A stretch of 62,754 bases of DNA from JAAYGD01 sp964428195 (lineage in GTDB: Bacteria; Bacillota_I; Bacilli_A; RF39; UBA660): assembly GCA_964428195.1 (NCBI GenBank), contig CAYRXC010000001.1, positions 1 to 62,754 of the forward strand, written 5' to 3'. The notes beneath the pieces were generated by a model that worked only from the letters and a program-made list of their open reading frames with translations, searched no databases and was not told where the DNA came from. Below, one piece after another: positions 16,021 through 24,098 of the stretch. A program made the position numbers and the translations under genes. Within the stretch, counting starts at the first letter, position 1. The number at the start of each line of letters is the position of its first letter.

Positions 16021-16617
16021 TTATAAATCATCAGTTACAATAACATTTCTAGTTATGATGTTCGAGTCATTATAATAATATTCTAAAACATAAACCCCTT
16101 CTGTTGTTGTATCAACAACTCCTGAAGTTGCTTTCACATCTGGATTTGTCGTGGTCCCATCGAAACCAATAGCTCCTGGATCGTTGTAAGTTGTGTTTAA
16201 TTTAACTTTCTCATTATAAAAGCCTTTTAATGTGATTTTAGATTTTGTACTTTGATTGATATCATAAGATACTTTAATTTTGTTGTTATAATCCATTGTA
16301 ACATAAACAACATCATCTAAAAATATGGTTTCATCGGTACTTGGATTTTTAATGTTTTCTTCAATATAATTTGAATCTATAAGTGTTTTAATGGTAATAT
16401 TCATAAATCCATACTTGTTAAGTTCATCCAAATTTCTTAAATTATCAGTTACGTACTTGTGTGCAGATAATTCAATGTTTTTTATTTGCGTTTCCGTTGT
16501 TTTTTCTCGAGTTTCTTTTATTCTATTACTCAATAAAGGAACCGTAATAGTGATCAATAACATTATTATAATCATTACTGCTAATAATTCAATTAAAGTA
16601 AAACCATTTTTTTTCAT
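16021..16617 (-). CDS. Prepilin-like protein with a C-terminal Ig-like domain
   Basis: Prepilin signal MKKNG|FTLIE followed by a hydrophobic helix LLAVMIIIMLLITITVPLL. The charged pilin alpha-1 extension (about 31-60) contains ETREKTTETQIKNIELSAHKY. A beta-rich C-terminal module (about 125-198) resembles one DUF5011-type repeat (KITLKGFYNEKVKLNTTYNDPGAIGFDG). It is 198 residues long, begins 24 bases after the noc-like stop with AGGAG before its ATG, and is clearly in the same transcript. With the next gene it makes a pair of related pilins, the larger carrying an extra Ig-like unit. Partner machinery is not encoded here. Confidence 0.83.
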   Translation of the reverse strand: MKKNGFTLIELLAVMIIIMLLITITVPLLSNRIKETREKTTETQIKNIELSAHKYVTDNLRNLDELNKYGFMNITIKTLIDSNYIEENIKNPSTDETIFLDDVVYVTMDYNNKIKVSYDINQSTKSKITLKGFYNEKVKLNTTYNDPGAIGFDGTTTNPDVKATSGVVDTTTEGVYVLEYYYNDSNIITRNVIVTDDL

Positions 16618-16641
16618 AGCACTCCTCTATTAAGAAAATAT

Positions 16642-18135
16642 TTATTTATCTATTTTTATTATTATTTGGTATAATCTTTCAAAATCAAATTCTTCAAAAT
16701 CTATTTTTATTCCGCTACTTTTTATGCCTTCAACTACTTTTTTTATCATGTTTTTTGAATTTTCAATATCTTGGTCATCTTCTCTTTTCGGCTCTTTTAA
16801 GTCCACAATAAACCTATTTTGTTGTTGTTTCTCTTCTTTTACACTTTCAATATTCTGAGATTGTGAGTTATTATTAATATTATTCGGTGTTTCTATTGAT
16901 TTATTACTTTCAACTTGATTACTGCCCCAAATTTGATCAACACTGAAACTTCTTTGGCTTAATTCGTTTTCCATTTGTAAGTTTACTTGAAGGTTTTCCT
17001 TTGGTTGAAAAGAAGTTTCTGGCACTAAATAATTGTCTTTTATGTCGGTCTTTGGAATTACATAAGGACTTGATTTTATATTATTAGTATCTCTAAAAAG
17101 TAATTCATCAAATGGAGAATTTACATTGCTAATTTTTTCAATCAAATCTTTTTGAGGATTATACTCTTTATTATTATGTGGTTCTGCTTGCATATTTTTA
17201 TTTTCCATTTCACTCCCTTTTTGAGGTTCTGAATCAACTATTATAAATGGCTTTGGTGCTATAATTTGTTGTTCTTTATTTTCAACTATATTATCTAAAC
17301 TAAAATTCATAATATCATTTTCATTATTCGATTTTTGTTCTACAAATACTTGTTCTTGCATAACGGATTCTTCTTGTTTTGATTCTTCTTCAATTTTTTC
17401 ATCTTGCTGAGTAATGTTTTCCTGAATAGTATGAATTGGAGAAATTTCCTGAAAGTTTTCATCTATTAATTCGTCTTCTTTTACTTTATTATCGTTTTTT
17501 TGTTCAATCGCTTCTTCTTCTTTGTTTTCTCCATACTTTTCTTTAATTATATCGTCAGTTTCCTTTACTGTTAATTTTTTTGATATTATTTCTTCTAATA
17601 GTTTTTTTTGCTCTTCTACATCTTTTATAACCAATAAACTTCTTGCATGTCTTTCGGAAATTTTTTCTTTAATTAGAGCTTCTTTTACTTCTTCTCCTAA
17701 AGATAATAATCTTAATTTATTTGCGATGTATGGTTGACTTTTTCCCAATCTTAATCCCAATTGTTCTTGAGTAATACCTCTTTCTAACAATTTCTTATAT
17801 GCTTGAGCTTCCTCAAACGATGTCATATCTTTTCTGTGAAGATTTTCAACTATTGCAACTTCTGCACTTTTATTATCATCAAAATCAACAATGATTGCAG
17901 GAACTTTTACTAATCCAATCAATTGTGATGCCTTATACCTTCTTTCACCCGCAATAATTTCATATTTATCACCTAATTTTCTCAAAACTAATGGTTGAAT
18001 TATTCCATGTTGTTTTATAGATTCAGCTAATTCCATCAAAGCTTTTTGATCAAAATTTAATCGAGGTTGAAACCTGTTTGGAATAATTTCGTCCAAAAAG
18101 ATATCTTTAATTTCTTTTTCAAAATTGTCACTCAT
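16642..18135 (-). CDS. noc: Noc-type ParB-family DNA-binding protein with long disordered linker
   Basis: ParB/Noc CTPase clamp protein. The N-terminal domain has PNRFQPR at 19-25, the CTP-binding GERRYKAS at 63-70 and ENLHRKD at 97-103. A DNA-binding HTH (121-146) follows. The residues aligned with the four ParB/Noc specificity positions are Gln134, Lys140, Ser145 and Arg162; Noc has Gln/Lys/Lys/Arg and ParB has Arg/Thr/Ala/Gly, so NBS rather than parS binding is predicted. The C-terminal dimerisation domain (about 455-497, SGIKIDFEEFDFERLYQIIIKI) matches that of Noc. Between them lie about 250 low-complexity Gln/Glu/Asn-rich residues; the usual protein has about 280 in total. Bacillus Noc starts with an amphipathic membrane helix, which is absent here. 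It follows rsmG as noc does in Bacillus, but no parA or second parB follows. Confidence 0.88.
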   Translation of the reverse strand: MSDNFEKEIKDIFLDEIIPNRFQPRLNFDQKALMELAESIKQHGIIQPLVLRKLGDKYEIIAGERRYKASQLIGLVKVPAIIVDFDDNKSAEVAIVENLHRKDMTSFEEAQAYKKLLERGITQEQLGLRLGKSQPYIANKLRLLSLGEEVKEALIKEKISERHARSLLVIKDVEEQKKLLEEIISKKLTVKETDDIIKEKYGENKEEEAIEQKNDNKVKEDELIDENFQEISPIHTIQENITQQDEKIEEESKQEESVMQEQVFVEQKSNNENDIMNFSLDNIVENKEQQIIAPKPFIIVDSEPQKGSEMENKNMQAEPHNNKEYNPQKDLIEKISNVNSPFDELLFRDTNNIKSSPYVIPKTDIKDNYLVPETSFQPKENLQVNLQMENELSQRSFSVDQIWGSNQVESNKSIETPNNINNNSQSQNIESVKEEKQQQNRFIVDLKEPKREDDQDIENSKNMIKKVVEGIKSSGIKIDFEEFDFERLYQIIIKIDK

Positions 18136-18165
18136 ATTATTCCACCTTTTATTCTTATAGATATA

Positions 18166-18194
18166 ATAATACTAAAAAAAAAGAATTTTTACAA
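18166..18194 (-). promoter_or_regulatory. Candidate promoter of the noc-pilin transcript
   Basis: Minus-strand TTGTAA (plus 18189-18194), 17-bp spacer, TATTAT (18166-18171), about 30 bases before the noc-like ATG, which has AAAGGTGG upstream. Confidence 0.5.
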
Positions 18195-18203
18195 CTTTTT
18201 TTG

Positions 18204-18905
18204 TTATAAGGGCTTTTTTTTAATAATATTGTAATTTCTAGGAAATTGTGTGTTTATCTTTTTATTTTTTTTAATAACTAAAAGAGTTCTTTTCATATTA
18301 TCGATAGGTAAAACAAACCTTATTATTTTTTCTAAGGAAGAATCTAACAATTTTAAAAAATTTAGATTTAATAATTCTTCTTCAACTTCTGCTTTCATTG
18401 GAATAAAATAACCTTTTATTTTTACCAAGGGCAAACATATTTCAGAAATAATGTTTAGTTTTGCTAAAGCCCTACAAGTTACTAAATCATATTTTTCTCT
18501 ATTATTTTTACAAAATATTTCTACTCTATCATTAATTATTATTACATTAGTTAGATTTAATTCTGCTTTTACCATTTTTAAAAAATCTATTTTTTTATTA
18601 TTTGATTCTACTAATGTTACCATTAAGTTTGGAAAAAAAAGACTTAACACTATCCCCGGAAAACCAGCACCAGTTCCTACATCACAAATTGTTTTTGTTA
18701 TATTTAAATCTATTGCTTTTATTAAAGTTAAACTATCATAGAAATGTTTCAAATATACATCTTCTAAAGCGGTTATAGATGTAATATTTGTATGCTTGTT
18801 ATATTCAACAATCATTTCATAGTATTTATCTAGTTTATCAATTAATTTTTGGTCAATATTTATATTTAATTCTTCAACAAAATTAACAAATTCATCTTTA
18901 TTCAT
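18204..18905 (-). CDS. rsmG: 16S rRNA (guanine-527-N7)-methyltransferase RsmG
   Basis: Methylates N7 of G527 in 16S rRNA with SAM; loss usually gives low-level streptomycin resistance. The 233-residue Rossmann methyltransferase has the SAM loop ICDVGTGAGFPGI (about 88-100), an acidic ribose-binding VESNNKK and the conserved VTCRALAKLN. The N-terminal helix set (YNKHTNITSI) is typical. Its start overlaps the end of mnmG by 8 bases. The mnmG-rsmG-noc order is the classical origin-proximal Bacillus order. Confidence 0.97.
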   Translation of the reverse strand: MNKDEFVNFVEELNINIDQKLIDKLDKYYEMIVEYNKHTNITSITALEDVYLKHFYDSLTLIKAIDLNITKTICDVGTGAGFPGIVLSLFFPNLMVTLVESNNKKIDFLKMVKAELNLTNVIIINDRVEIFCKNNREKYDLVTCRALAKLNIISEICLPLVKIKGYFIPMKAEVEEELLNLNFLKLLDSSLEKIIRFVLPIDNMKRTLLVIKKNKKINTQFPRNYNIIKKKPL

Positions 18906-20712
18906 CTTTAAAATACCTTTTCATATATACAAGTAATATCGAAATATCTGATAAATTAACCCCACTTATTCTACTTGCTTGTCCAATAGATTCTGGTCTA
19001 ATCAATTTAAGTTTTTGCTTTGCTTCTGTAGCAATATTAGTTATCTTGTCATAATCAATATCTTTTGGAATTTTTTTATATTCAAGTTTTAACATATTTT
19101 CGGCATTTTTTATTGTCTTTTTTATATATCCTTCGTATTTAATGGATATTTCTAATTGTTCTAACTCCTCTTTTGAATAGTGTTTATTAAATATATGTGA
19201 TATCTCATTTACTCTATTTTCAGGATGTTTTAAAAAATTATAAATTGTTTCTCCATTATTTACTTTTATTTCTTTTGATAAAGCTAATAATTCCTCAATA
19301 TTGTTTTTCTTTAATATAAACCTATCATATACATCATAGTTAACTAATCCAATATTTTTTCCATATTCAGTCAATCTTAAGTCAGCATTATCGTGTCTTA
19401 ATAATAATCTAAATTCTGCCCTTGAGGTAAGCAATCTATATGGTTCACTCGTTCCTTTTGTGATTAAGTCATCGATTAATACTCCAATATATGCTTCATT
19501 TCTCTTTAATATTAATGCATCTTTATTTTTTAACTTTAATGATGCATTAATTCCAGCCATTAACCCTTGACATGCTGCTTCTTCATATCCACTTGTTCCA
19601 TTTATTTGTCCGGCAGTGAATAAATTTTCGATGATTTTTGTTTCTAATGTTGCTTTTAATTGTGTAGGATTAATTGCATCATATTCTATTGCATAAGCAT
19701 ATTTTTTTATAACTGCATTTTCCAGTCCAGGAAGGCTGTGAACTAATTTATCTTGAATTTCCTTTGGCATACTAGTCGAGAATCCTTGTAAATATATATC
19801 ATCATAAAATAAACTTTCAGGTTCTAAAAATATTTGATGAGTATCTTTATCTTGAAATCGCATTATCTTATCTTCAAAAGAAGGACAATATCTTGGCCCA
19901 ACTCCTAATTTTTCTTCTATTGCTCCATACATACTTGATTTATTAATATTTTCTAATACTATTTTTTTTGTTTCTAAGGTTGTATGTACTAAATGACAAA
20001 GCATTTGATTATTTACATTGTAATAAACCTTGTTATCAAAACTAAATGTATATTCTTCCTCTGATCCTAATTCTAATTTGGTTTTGGAAAAGTCTATAGA
20101 AGATTTTTCTATTCTCTGAGGAGTACCCGTTTTTAATCTTGTAATTTCAAAACCATATTTTTTTAAATTATCACTTAGATATAATGATGGTTTTTGTTCC
20201 ATTGGTCCCATTCTTGTTCTAGAATTTCCAACCAATATATCACTCTTCATATATGTTCCTGTAGTTAATATCACTATATTTGAAAATAATTTTTTCCCAT
20301 TTTCTAAAACAATACCTTTTATTGTATTGTTTTCAATTAGCAAATCTTCAACCATATTTTCTAATAGATATAAATTTTTTTGAGATTTTAATGTTTTTAA
20401 CATTTCTTTTGGGTATGTAATTTTATCTGCTTGACATCTTAAACTTCTTACTGCAGGTCCTTTGCCAGTATTTAACATTTTCATTTGAATTAATGTTTTA
20501 TCTGCACATTTTCCCATTTCACCACCAAGTGCATCTATTTCTCTAACAACTATTCCTTTTGCACTTCCTCCGATTGAAGGATTACATGGCATTTGAGCAA
20601 CAATATTGAAATTTGATGTAATTAGCAAAGTTTTATGATTTAATCTTGCAGTAGCTAATGCAGCTTCACAACCTGCATGTCCGCCACCAACTACAATAAT
20701 TTCATAATCCAT
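18898..20712 (-). CDS. mnmG: tRNA uridine-5-carboxymethylaminomethyl modification enzyme MnmG
   Basis: FAD/NADH-dependent partner of MnmE that makes cmnm5 at U34 of several tRNAs. The 604-residue protein has the FAD-binding GGGHAGCEAALATAR near residue 10, the PCNPSIGGSAKG motif and the C-terminal tRNA-binding helical domain (GYIKKT..IRPESIGQASRISGV). An upstream GTG would add three codons, but AAAGGTG serves the ATG chosen. MnmE is normally encoded beside it; here mnmE is on the other side of oriC on the opposite strand. The next gene upstream is dnaN. Confidence 0.97.
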   Translation of the reverse strand: MDYEIIVVGGGHAGCEAALATARLNHKTLLITSNFNIVAQMPCNPSIGGSAKGIVVREIDALGGEMGKCADKTLIQMKMLNTGKGPAVRSLRCQADKITYPKEMLKTLKSQKNLYLLENMVEDLLIENNTIKGIVLENGKKLFSNIVILTTGTYMKSDILVGNSRTRMGPMEQKPSLYLSDNLKKYGFEITRLKTGTPQRIEKSSIDFSKTKLELGSEEEYTFSFDNKVYYNVNNQMLCHLVHTTLETKKIVLENINKSSMYGAIEEKLGVGPRYCPSFEDKIMRFQDKDTHQIFLEPESLFYDDIYLQGFSTSMPKEIQDKLVHSLPGLENAVIKKYAYAIEYDAINPTQLKATLETKIIENLFTAGQINGTSGYEEAACQGLMAGINASLKLKNKDALILKRNEAYIGVLIDDLITKGTSEPYRLLTSRAEFRLLLRHDNADLRLTEYGKNIGLVNYDVYDRFILKKNNIEELLALSKEIKVNNGETIYNFLKHPENRVNEISHIFNKHYSKEELEQLEISIKYEGYIKKTIKNAENMLKLEYKKIPKDIDYDKITNIATEAKQKLKLIRPESIGQASRISGVNLSDISILLVYMKRYFKDE

Positions 20713-20737
20713 ATTAATCACCTTTATTTCGATATTT

Positions 20738-21856
20738 TTAAAAAGTTTTTATTGGAACAATTAATTGAACTAAATTGTCCTCTTCTGTTGATTTAATAAT
20801 TATGGGTTTAATTTCTCCACTTAGTAATAGTTTTGTTTTTTCTCCTTTTATTGTTCTTAGAGCTTCCATCATATATTTTGAAGAATAAGAAATTTCTAAT
20901 TTAGAATTTTTATCAATATCTCCAAATATTCTTTCCTCTATTTTTCCAATTTCTTGAGAAATAGAACTTATAATAATTTCTTTATTATTTATATTCATCT
21001 TTATTACATTTTTATCTTTTTCAGATGTCAATAATGATGCTCTATCAATTGCATTAAAAAATTCATCAGTATTAACAGTTATAGTAAATGTAGGTTCAAT
21101 TTTTATTAGTTTTGTTGTATCAGGATAAGTTCCATTTAGTAATCTAGATTGAAATAATATATTATCGAATTTAAACAATATACTATTAGAGAATAAGTGA
21201 ATTTCTATTTTATCACTTTCATCATCTATTATTTTCGATAATTCTATTAAATTTCTTCCTGGAACAACAATATTAATTTCTTCTTCTATTTTTTCTTCTA
21301 TTCCTATTGATTTTTTCGATAATCTATATGAATCGGTTGCAACACATTCCATTACTTTGTCATTAATTTTAAAATTAATACCTGTTAGAATAGGTCTCGA
21401 TTCTTGAGAAGAAATGGCAAAAGATGTCTGAAAAATGATGTTTTTTAATAATTTTTTATCAATTTTGATTGGTTTTTCTACTAAATCTAAGTTTTTATCT
21501 GGGAAATCATCTGGGTTCATTCCATTTAAATTATACTCCCCGTTTTTCGAAATAATAGTAAAGTTTAATCCATCAGTAATAATTTCAATTATTTCATCAG
21601 GAATCTTTCTTATTATTTCTATTAAATATCTTCCAATTATTACTATATTTCCATTATCATTAATTTTATCAATATATTTTTTATCTATAAAAGATCTTAT
21701 TGTTATCTCATTATCACTGCATGTTAAATATAACCCTTCTTTATTCATTTCCAATTTAATTCCACTAAGTATTGGAATAATGTTTTTAGTTGATAAAGCT
21801 TTTGATACATTATTTAAGTTTTCTAATAATATTTCCTTTTTAATTATAAAATTCAT
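20738..21856 (-). CDS. dnaN: DNA polymerase III beta sliding clamp
   Basis: Ring-shaped processivity clamp for the replicative polymerase. The 372-residue protein has three repeated clamp folds and family motifs such as PILSGIKLE, the SRPILTGINFK segment, ATDSYRLSKK and the C-terminal LIVPIKTF that forms part of the client-binding pocket. It lies directly downstream of dnaA in the usual dnaA-dnaN operon. The following gene is mnmG rather than yaaA-recF as in Bacillus, marking a rearrangement boundary. Confidence 0.98.
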   Translation of the reverse strand: MNFIIKKEILLENLNNVSKALSTKNIIPILSGIKLEMNKEGLYLTCSDNEITIRSFIDKKYIDKINDNGNIVIIGRYLIEIIRKIPDEIIEIITDGLNFTIISKNGEYNLNGMNPDDFPDKNLDLVEKPIKIDKKLLKNIIFQTSFAISSQESRPILTGINFKINDKVMECVATDSYRLSKKSIGIEEKIEEEINIVVPGRNLIELSKIIDDESDKIEIHLFSNSILFKFDNILFQSRLLNGTYPDTTKLIKIEPTFTITVNTDEFFNAIDRASLLTSEKDKNVIKMNINNKEIIISSISQEIGKIEERIFGDIDKNSKLEISYSSKYMMEALRTIKGEKTKLLLSGEIKPIIIKSTEEDNLVQLIVPIKTF

Positions 21857-21896
21857 TTTATATCCTTTCTTTTTTCTTATTATTTTTATTATTACG

Positions 21897-21952
21897 GTTG
21901 AAATTGTTAATAACTTAATATTTCTTTATTAATTAAGAAGTTTTTATTAACA
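21897..21952. other. dnaA-dnaN intergenic DnaA-box-like sites
   Basis: The 106-bp gap carries TTATTAACA on the minus strand (21905-21913) and on the plus strand (21944-21952), each one mismatch from TTATNCACA. The 17-mer 21897-21913 recurs exactly at 23517-23533 on the other side of dnaA. It may be the downstream half of a bipartite oriC. Confidence 0.45.
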
Positions 21953-21962
21953 ATACATTAAC

Positions 21963-23312
21963 TTATTTTAACTTACTTTTTAATAAATCAATAGTTTTTT
22001 TAAATTCTTTATTATTTTTTAATTCATTTTCAATTTTTGTACAAGCATGAATTATAGTAGTGTGATCTTTTCCTCCAAATTCAATTCCAATTCTTGGAAA
22101 GCTTTCATCAGTAAGGACTCTTGATAGATACATAGCTACTTGTCTAGGAAAGGTTATTTTACTATTTCTTTTTTTAGAATTCATGTCTTCAACAGATATT
22201 TGATAAAAATCTGATACAGTTTTTTGTATTTTTTGGATACTATTTTTCATAAATGCTGTTGAATTTAAATAATCACTTAATGCTTCTTTAGCTACTTCTA
22301 TTTCTATTTTTTCTTTATTAAACATTGCTGTATATGCAAATAATCTATTTAAAGCTCCTTCTAATTTTCTTACATCATTTGTGCAGTTATTTGCAATAAA
22401 TATAAGAACATCTTCAGAAATAGGTTTTGCAATCTCATGTGCACTTAATTTTTTCTTTAATATTTCAATTCTTAATTCATAATCTGGAGGTAATATACTT
22501 GTAGTTAATCCCCAATTAAATCTAGTTCTTAATCTCTCTTCTAATAATTTTAAATCATCTGGTGATCTATCTGAAGATATAATAATTTGTTTACCCTCTT
22601 GATGTAATTCATTAAATGTATGAAAAAACTCAGTTTGACTTTCTGTTGCACCAGCAAGAAATTGAATATCATCTATAATTAGAACATCAATATTTCTATA
22701 CTTATTTTTAAATGTTTCTACATTTTCTATATTGTTTTCTTCACTTTTTCTTTTATTAATTGAAACAAAATCAGATTTAAATTTATCACTAGTCACATAT
22801 AATACTTTTTTGTTCGTTGTTTCAACTACATAATTTCCAATTGCTTGCATTAAATGTGTTTTTCCTAGTCCACTACTTCCATATATAAATAAAGGATTAT
22901 AAGCTTTTCCAGGTCTTTCTGCAACAGCAAAAGCAGCTGTAAATGCAAGTCTATTAGTTTCTCCTTTTACAAAAGAATCAAATGTATAATTAGGATTTAA
23001 ATTTGCTTGAATAGGATTATTATAAGGTATACCTTCCTCATTTTTTATTATTTTACTGTCACTTGTTTCTTCTTCGAGCAAAAATTCAAAATCAAAATTA
23101 GTACCTGTTATAGAGTTCATTGTTTCTTTTATTAAATCATAATATGTCTCAGATAAGTTTTTTTTATGAAGATTCATTGGAACTATTATGAACATTTTTT
23201 TATTCTCAACTTTATGAAGTTTTGTTTCACTAAACCAGGCATCAAAAGCAATGGGAACCAATTTTTCTTTCATCATTTCTAGAAAACTTATCCACAAATT
23301 ATTTTCATCCAT
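21963..23312 (-). CDS. dnaA: Chromosomal replication initiator DnaA
   Basis: AAA+ protein that binds DnaA boxes and melts oriC. The 449-residue protein shows domain I (1-75), a short linker, Walker A GSSGLGKT at 145-152, Walker B VLIIDDIQFL, sensor motif DRSPDDL and the domain IV DNA-binding signature DHTTIIHACTKIE near the C-terminus. A perfect DnaA box is embedded in its first codons (23288-23296, encoding part of NNLWIS), so self-binding could repress its own expression. GAGG precedes the ATG. Confidence 0.99.
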   Translation of the reverse strand: MDENNLWISFLEMMKEKLVPIAFDAWFSETKLHKVENKKMFIIVPMNLHKKNLSETYYDLIKETMNSITGTNFDFEFLLEEETSDSKIIKNEEGIPYNNPIQANLNPNYTFDSFVKGETNRLAFTAAFAVAERPGKAYNPLFIYGSSGLGKTHLMQAIGNYVVETTNKKVLYVTSDKFKSDFVSINKRKSEENNIENVETFKNKYRNIDVLIIDDIQFLAGATESQTEFFHTFNELHQEGKQIIISSDRSPDDLKLLEERLRTRFNWGLTTSILPPDYELRIEILKKKLSAHEIAKPISEDVLIFIANNCTNDVRKLEGALNRLFAYTAMFNKEKIEIEVAKEALSDYLNSTAFMKNSIQKIQKTVSDFYQISVEDMNSKKRNSKITFPRQVAMYLSRVLTDESFPRIGIEFGGKDHTTIIHACTKIENELKNNKEFKKTIDLLKSKLK

Positions 23313-23533
23313 AAATTGATACCTCCTCTAATATTTTGTGCTTTATTGATATTGTAAATCATTTTTCATAAAATATAAACAAGTAAATAATAAATAACAA
23401 GTTAATAACAATTAATTCACAGGTTTATTCACAAGGTAATATATTATATTTAAAGAAATAATTCAGTTATCCACAAAATCTATAATTTAATATTATAAAA
23501 TTAATTCGATATTATTGTTGAAATTGTTAATAA
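23288..23533. other. Origin of replication (oriC)
   Basis: Between dnaA and rpmH, divergently transcribed, lies an AT-rich gap with DnaA boxes in one orientation. Perfect TTATCCACA boxes are at 23288-23296 (inside dnaA) and 23467-23475; TTATTCACA is at 23425-23433 and the weaker TAATTCACA at 23413-23421. A reverse TTATTAACA is at 23525-23533. Flanking all-A/T stretches (23341-23412 and 23476-23533) are candidates for the unwinding element. Every protein gene on either side is transcribed away from this point. Confidence 0.92.
23372..23400 (-). promoter_or_regulatory. Candidate promoter of dnaA
   Basis: Minus-strand TTGTTA (plus 23395-23400), 17-bp spacer, TATATT (23372-23377), about 60 bases before the dnaA start. 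DnaA boxes lie just upstream and inside the coding start, consistent with autoregulation. Confidence 0.45.
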
Positions 23534-23541
23534 GATTTTAA

Positions 23542-23570
23542 TTGACTTTTAATGGGGTAGCACTTATAAT
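23542..23570 (+). promoter_or_regulatory. Promoter of rpmH-rnpA
   Basis: TTGACT (23542-23547), 17-bp spacer, TATAAT (23565-23570), followed by AGGAGG and the rpmH ATG. It lies directly next to the oriC boxes. Confidence 0.85.
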
Positions 23571-23599
23571 TATAGTGATTTATTTACAGGAGGAATAAT

Positions 23600-23728
23600 A
23601 TGAAAAGACCTTTTCAACCAAACAAAGCAAAAAGAAAAAAAACTCATGGTTTTTTTGCAAGAAAAGAAGCTAATACAGGAATCGTAACTGCAAGAAGAAA
23701 AAAACAAAGAAAGATATTGACAAAATAA
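23600..23728 (+). CDS. rpmH: 50S ribosomal protein L34
   Basis: A 42-residue, extremely basic protein starting MKRPFQPNKAKRKKTHGF and ending QRKILTK, the standard L34 sequence. It is an early-assembling large-subunit protein at the base of the subunit. It is short and lies between the rpmH promoter and a terminator, just before rnpA, which is the conserved rpmH-rnpA-yidC-jag order next to oriC. AGGAGG sits six bases before the ATG. Confidence 0.97.
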   Translation: MKRPFQPNKAKRKKTHGFFARKEANTGIVTARRKKQRKILTK

Positions 23729-23748
23729 AACACCAATAGTGTTTTTTT
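23728..23748 (+). terminator. Terminator/attenuator between rpmH and rnpA
   Basis: AAACAC/GTGTTT stem (23728-23733, 23739-23744), 5-nt loop, seven T. It should reduce rnpA-yidC expression relative to rpmH. Confidence 0.75.
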
Positions 23749-23769
23749 GTTATGAAGCGGAATAATTAA

Positions 23770-24090
23770 ATGAAAAAAATAAATATAATAAAATTTAATA
23801 GAGACTTCGATAACATAATAAAAAATGGAAAATATATTAAATCTGAATTATTTAATATATATTATATTGATAGTAATAGCAAATATAATAAGTATGGAAT
23901 TTCTGTTCCAAAGAAGATTGGGAATGCAGTTATAAGAAACAAAATAAAAAGACAAATTAAAAACATTATTGATAATAGAATTGAAATTAAAAACAAAAAA
24001 GATGTAATAATAATAATTAAAAACAGAATTTTAGATTACAAATATGGAGAAATAGAAAATAAATTAGTAGAAACAATTAAGAAAATATAG
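23770..24090 (+). CDS. rnpA: Ribonuclease P protein component
   Basis: Protein subunit that with the catalytic RNA removes 5' leaders from pre-tRNAs. The 106-residue, lysine-rich protein has the RNR signature GNAVIRNKIKRQIK (about residues 56-69) and the N-terminal KFNRDFDNIIKNGKY segment. It directly follows rpmH and precedes yidC by eight bases, as in most bacteria. Confidence 0.96.
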   Translation: MKKINIIKFNRDFDNIIKNGKYIKSELFNIYYIDSNSKYNKYGISVPKKIGNAVIRNKIKRQIKNIIDNRIEIKNKKDVIIIIKNRILDYKYGEIENKLVETIKKI

Positions 24091-24098
24091 AGGTAAGT

